A DNA stretch of 9,247 nt, taken from Leptotrichiaceae bacterium. GTDB taxonomy: Bacteria > Fusobacteriota > Fusobacteriia > Fusobacteriales > Leptotrichiaceae. Position 1 is the first letter of the stretch; each line of letters starts with the position of its first letter. The stretch is from positions 1 to 9,247 of the forward strand of contig JAUNKI010000072.1 in the NCBI GenBank assembly GCA_030532815.1, in the 5' to 3' direction. Shown here piece after piece: positions 6,469 through 9,247 of the stretch. The position numbers were made by a program, and so were the translations under genes. The notes under the pieces are model-generated. The model did not search any database and was not told the origin of the DNA. It saw only the letters and a list, made by a program, of their open reading frames with translations.

Positions 6469-6776
6469 ATTATTACTTGCTTTTCTGTAAAAAGATTCAA
6501 TCAAAAACCGTTTTCAGTCTTTTTTGAGAAAAACTTTGCAGAAAAATTAATTCAACTCAAATTTCACTAAGGTCAAAAATGTAGGTTTGCCGTAAAAACA
6601 AAAAAGATGTTTTTATGACATTCGCTTTACACATTTTTCAAACTGTAAAATTTAAACGTTGAAGGAAAAACCGAAATATTAAGAAAACATTTTAAATAAA
6701 AGTACAACCGAATCAAAGTAATACAGAAAATATAAATTCGGAATATACATCAAACTTTAATATTCAGAACTTTAAA
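6469..6776. other. Gap of 308 bp between cstA and the shared terminator
   Basis: No ORF or RNA gene is recognisable. The one notable structure is a 10-bp hairpin, CGTAAAAACA (6591-6600) with TGTTTTTATG (6608-6617), one pair a G-T wobble, around a 7-nt loop and without a T-run. GAAA motifs at 6665, 6673 and 6683 are irregularly spaced and lie downstream of both converging genes. The stretch is probably the long 3' untranslated region of cstA. Confidence 0.4.
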
Positions 6777-6814
6777 AAAAATATGAGAGCCGTTATTTCA
6801 GCTCTCATATTTTT
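6777..6814. terminator. Strong bidirectional intrinsic terminator between cstA and deoR
   Basis: Arms 6777-6790 and 6801-6814 form a perfect 14-bp stem with core ATATGAGAGC/GCTCTCATAT and a 10-nt loop. T-runs follow on the plus strand, and the A-run at 6774-6780 supplies them on the minus strand. It ends the deoR transcript 13 bp after the stop codon and backs up termination of cstA. Confidence 0.9.
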
Positions 6815-6826
6815 ATACTCTTATTT

Positions 6827-7576
6827 TTATATACATTCTATTCCTATTTTTTCATATTCTTTCAGAATTTCCTCTGATACTCTTTTGTCAGTTACAATAG
6901 TCGTGATATCCTTTATATCACACACTTTATAAGGCATAATGACATTAAATTTTTCAGGTATGACAAGGGTCACCGTTCTTCCTGAAGATTTTATAAACTG
7001 CCGTTTTACTCCGACTTCCTCTTCATAAGGACTTGTAATTCCCATTAAAGGATGTATTGCATAAGCTCCCATAAAACAGATGTCAGGATAATATTCCTTT
7101 ATCTGATTTTCTGCTAAATGTCCTACATTTGTCATAATTTTTTTAAATAAATTTCCTCCGATCATTATGACGTTTATATTTTTGTGATTACAAAGTTCAT
7201 TGGCAATGGATAGACTGTTGGTAAGTACCGTTAAGTTGAGATTAACAGGAATTGCCCTTGCCAACTGTAAATTTGTCGTACTTCCGTCAATTGCAATTAC
7301 CTGATTTTCCTTCATAAGATTTACTGCCTTTAATGCAAGTTCGTATTTCAATTCAGGCTCAAAATTTTCCCTTTCGGCATAATTTATTACATATCTGTTC
7401 AAAGGCAAAGCTCCTCCGAAAACTCTTTTCAGTATTCCTTTTTTGTCCATTTCCATAAGATCTCTTCTTATAGTATCTTCAGAAACTGATAAATCAAGTG
7501 CAAGTTCATTTACTATAACTTTTCCCTTTGTATTCAGTTTCATAAGTATTAAGTCCTGTCGTTCCTTTTTCAGCAT
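6827..7576 (-). CDS. DeoR-family transcriptional regulator of the cluster
   Basis: This 249-residue protein has normal length for the DeoR/GlpR family. The N-terminal winged helix-turn-helix spans about residues 3-58, with the signature SEDTIRRDL (32-40) and the wing FGGALPL (53-59). The C-terminal sensor domain (about 75-235) folds like ribose-5-phosphate isomerase and binds phosphorylated sugars. It shows IDGSTT (96-101), LTNS (118-121), IGGNL (139-143) and FMGAYAI (168-174). It is probably a repressor relieved by a pathway sugar phosphate such as 1,5-anhydroglucitol 6-phosphate or 1-deoxyfructose 6-phosphate. The GAAA arrays at 3822-3846 and 3936-3960 are its likely sites. It lies 40 bp downstream of gldA and is cotranscribed with it. 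GGGA (7585-7588) 8 nt before the ATG is a modest ribosome binding site, and overlapping out-of-frame ATGs sit at 7584 and 7581. The identity of the effector is inference. Confidence 0.9.
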   Translation of the reverse strand: MLKKERQDLILMKLNTKGKVIVNELALDLSVSEDTIRRDLMEMDKKGILKRVFGGALPLNRYVINYAERENFEPELKYELALKAVNLMKENQVIAIDGSTTNLQLARAIPVNLNLTVLTNSLSIANELCNHKNINVIMIGGNLFKKIMTNVGHLAENQIKEYYPDICFMGAYAIHPLMGITSPYEEEVGVKRQFIKSSGRTVTLVIPEKFNVIMPYKVCDIKDITTIVTDKRVSEEILKEYEKIGIECI

Positions 7577-7616
7577 TTCATCATTCCCTATTTAAGTTCT
7601 TTTCAGAAGAATTATA

Positions 7617-8702
7617 TCATTTTCCCAGTTTATCCGCAACAAGTATTGCCGCATAAACATCGTCAGCAGTCACTTTAAAAGGCATATTATGTATTGTTTC
7701 GCCTTCTACGGTACTTGCTTCGGCCACTTCATAAAGTCTTCCTTTTGACACGCTTCCCAGTCCGAGCTGCTCCAATGTAGTAGGCAATCCCACACTTTTA
7801 CACAGTTCCACTACTTCGTTTATTTCTTCGAGAGGTCTGTTTTCCAGCACCATCTGAGTTATTGTTCCGAAAGCCACTTTTTCTCCGTGATACATATGGT
7901 GCCCTTCTTGAAGTATTGTAAGACCGTTATGTATTGCATGAGCTGCAGCAAGTCCTCCGCTTTCAAATCCTATTCCGCTTAAATATGTATTGGCTTCTAT
8001 TATATTTTCAACCGCTTTTGAACACACTTTATTTTCTACCGCTATTTTAGCTTTCAGACCGTCTTCAAATAACGTATTCAGACATAATTCGGCTATGGCA
8101 AGAGCGGCTTTTGTCGCTTTTCCACCTGCAATTGATGTAGCATTGGAATCCACACAGGCCTTTGCTTCAAAATAAGTGGAAAGAGCATCTCCAATCCCTG
8201 CCACAAGAAGTCTCACAGGAGCATTTACAATAACATCCGTATCCATTATAACCATATCCGGATTGGATTTAAGAAAGAGATATTTTTCAAATTCCCCTTC
8301 CGGAGTGTATACAACCGACAAAGCACTGCAAGGTGCATCTGTAGACGCTATAGTCGGAACTATAAGTACGGGAATATTTTCATAATAAGCAATGGCTTTT
8401 GCCGCGTCAAGAGTTTTTCCTCCTCCTATTCCCAACAGAACATCGCATTTTTCAGCTTTCAGTATTTCTATATTTCTGTCTATTTCCTTTTGGGAACATT
8501 CTCCGCCGAATACTTCCATATGATAAGGAACTTTCTCCTTTTCAAAGCTTTCAGCTATTTTGTCCTTAAAATTGTCAAATATGAATTTATCCGCAAGTAT
8601 ATAAGCGGAACCGTTTCCCTTTACCTTGTAGTATTTTGCCAGATTGGCAATTTCATTTGCACCCTGTATGTATTTTGTAGGTGCATTGATAATTTTGCTC
8701 AT
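7617..8702 (-). CDS. gldA: Glycerol dehydrogenase family enzyme (GldA), probable hydroxyacetone reductase
   Basis: This 361-residue iron-type alcohol dehydrogenase matches GldA in length and motifs. GIGGGKTLD (91-99) binds the NAD pyrophosphate and TIASTDAPCSA (117-127) is the family hallmark. The zinc ligands are D172 in GIGDAL, H255 in AAHAIHNG and H272 in YHGEKVAFG, corresponding to D173, H256 and H274 of the Bacillus stearothermophilus enzyme. GldA interconverts glycerol and dihydroxyacetone, and reduces hydroxyacetone to 1,2-propanediol with NADH. In this context the latter would dispose of the hydroxyacetone released by Fsa and recycle NADH from glycolysis. GGGAG (8710-8714) lies 7 nt before the ATG. 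A near-consensus promoter precedes it, so it can be expressed with deoR independently of the upstream EIIA gene. The family call is firm; the preferred substrate is inferred from the neighbours. Confidence 0.93.
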   Translation of the reverse strand: MSKIINAPTKYIQGANEIANLAKYYKVKGNGSAYILADKFIFDNFKDKIAESFEKEKVPYHMEVFGGECSQKEIDRNIEILKAEKCDVLLGIGGGKTLDAAKAIAYYENIPVLIVPTIASTDAPCSALSVVYTPEGEFEKYLFLKSNPDMVIMDTDVIVNAPVRLLVAGIGDALSTYFEAKACVDSNATSIAGGKATKAALAIAELCLNTLFEDGLKAKIAVENKVCSKAVENIIEANTYLSGIGFESGGLAAAHAIHNGLTILQEGHHMYHGEKVAFGTITQMVLENRPLEEINEVVELCKSVGLPTTLEQLGLGSVSKGRLYEVAEASTVEGETIHNMPFKVTADDVYAAILVADKLGK

Positions 8703-8747
8703 AAAATCACTCCCTGCCTTGTTATTTTTTTATTTAATTATTGATTA

Positions 8748-8776
8748 ATTATACATCTTATTTGCAAAATTATCAA
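8748..8776 (-). promoter_or_regulatory. Near-consensus promoter for gldA-deoR
   Basis: On the minus strand TTGATA (8776-8771), a 17-bp spacer and TATAAT (8753-8748) predict a start near 8741, leaving a leader of about 40 nt. The -35 element directly abuts the EIIA stop codon. No 10-bp-spaced GAAA boxes lie around it, unlike the activase promoter, so gldA and deoR may have a basal, unrepressed supply. Confidence 0.7.
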
Positions 8777-9247
8777 TTATTTTTTTGTTACAAAAATTAT
8801 CGCTTCTTCTCCCTGTTCCACTAATCCTTCTTTATCAACCTGTATACTGTATTTTGCCTTATTCACATTTAGGAATGTTACCGGTGAAACTAATGAATAC
8901 CCTGCTTCAGTAACGGCTTTTCTGTCCACTTCGGCTATTTTTTCTCCCTGTTTTACAGAATCTCCTACTTTTTTCAGGAGTTTTATTCCTTTACCGTTCA
9001 GCCCTACCGTTCCTAATCCTATATGAATTAATATTTTATGTTCGTAATTATCCTCTAAAATAAGTGCATGCTCAGTGGAATAGACATTTATTATTTTTCC
9101 GTCTATCGGTGCGATTACTTCATCACTTTCAATTTCCACTGCAAAACCGTCACCTAAAACTTTTGCACTGAATATTTTATCCTGAATATTTTCAATATCC
9201 ATAATTTTTCCCTTAAACGGAGAAATAATCTTATTAATTTCTTCAAG
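8777..9247 (-). CDS. PTS glucose-type EIIA protein or domain, 5' end outside the window
   Basis: The reading frame is open to the window edge. An internal ATG at 9202 gives 141 residues, but the 15 codons before it read LEEINKIISPFKGKI, the conserved start of the EIIA-Glc fold (compare IISPxxGKI in Crr-type proteins). The real start therefore lies beyond 9247. Counting from the edge, the phosphorylated histidine is H75 in LIHIGLGTV and its partner is H60 in EHAL, matching H90 and H75 of E. coli Crr. GDGFAVEI and SPVTFLN also fit. HPr passes phosphate to this histidine, which passes it on to an EIIB. It could be a free EIIA or the C-terminal domain of an EIICBA permease; the visible part does not decide. 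In this locus it likely serves uptake and phosphorylation of the pathway sugar, plausibly 1,5-anhydroglucitol. It is followed after 74 bp by gldA. Confidence 0.88.
   Translation of the reverse strand, partial: LEEINKIISPFKGKIMDIENIQDKIFSAKVLGDGFAVEIESDEVIAPIDGKIINVYSTEHALILEDNYEHKILIHIGLGTVGLNGKGIKLLKKVGDSVKQGEKIAEVDRKAVTEAGYSLVSPVTFLNVNKAKYSIQVDKEGLVEQGEEAIIFVTKK

Noticed and set aside
5946..6500. Long antisense frame of 184 codons opposite cstA
   Set aside because: It lies wholly across a clear transporter gene, its hydrophobic composition mirrors the opposite strand, and it has no recognisable motif.
6661..6687. GAAA motifs resembling the operator boxes
   Set aside because: Spacing is 8 and 10 bp rather than a regular 10, and the site is between converging gene ends with no promoter.
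7570..7584. Four-codon minicistron (ATG ATG AAA TGC TGA) overlapping the deoR start
   Set aside because: The GGGA site directly abuts its first ATG, leaving no spacing for initiation, so it is most likely chance.

Overview
The window is strongly AT-rich, with A- and T-ending codons, AGA for most arginines, canonical GGAGG-type ribosome binding sites and very AT-rich spacers. This suggests an anaerobic, low-GC fermenter. The gene content and the style of the dispersed repeats at the left edge fit a Fusobacteriota member, possibly Leptotrichia-like. That assignment is inference; no rRNA or tRNA gene is present to confirm it.

Layout. Bases 1-494 hold no convincing gene. They contain fragments of a dispersed repeat, interrupted by a compact MITE-like element with near-perfect terminal inverted repeats. 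On the minus strand follow a radical-SAM activating enzyme (2987-3778) and a glycyl radical enzyme of the YbiW type (495-2900). A 263-bp divergent control region (3779-4041) separates them from a plus-strand fructose-6-phosphate-aldolase-type transaldolase (4042-4758) and a short-form CstA-family transporter (5008-6468). A strong bidirectional terminator (6777-6814) closes this half. On the minus strand beyond it are a PTS EIIA of the glucose type (cut by the window edge), a GldA-type dehydrogenase and a DeoR-family regulator, transcribed in that order.

How the genes fit together. The set YbiW-type glycyl radical enzyme, activase, Fsa, GldA and a PTS component matches the radical-mediated glycolysis route described for Escherichia coli YbiW/FsaA/GldA. 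In that route 1,5-anhydroglucitol 6-phosphate is ring-opened by the radical enzyme to 1-deoxyfructose 6-phosphate. Fsa cleaves this to glyceraldehyde 3-phosphate and hydroxyacetone, and GldA reduces hydroxyacetone to 1,2-propanediol. Here the whole route appears packed into one locus with a dedicated regulator. The role of the CstA transporter is unknown.

Regulation. The divergent region carries two oppositely oriented arrays of GAAA boxes repeated every 10 bp, sharing the core GAAATATATCGAAA. One array starts directly downstream of a near-consensus promoter (TTGACA, 17 bp, TATTAT) for the activase-GRE operon. These are good candidates for the operators of the DeoR-family protein. A second near-consensus promoter (TTGATA, 17 bp, TATAAT) lies between EIIA and gldA and shows no such boxes.
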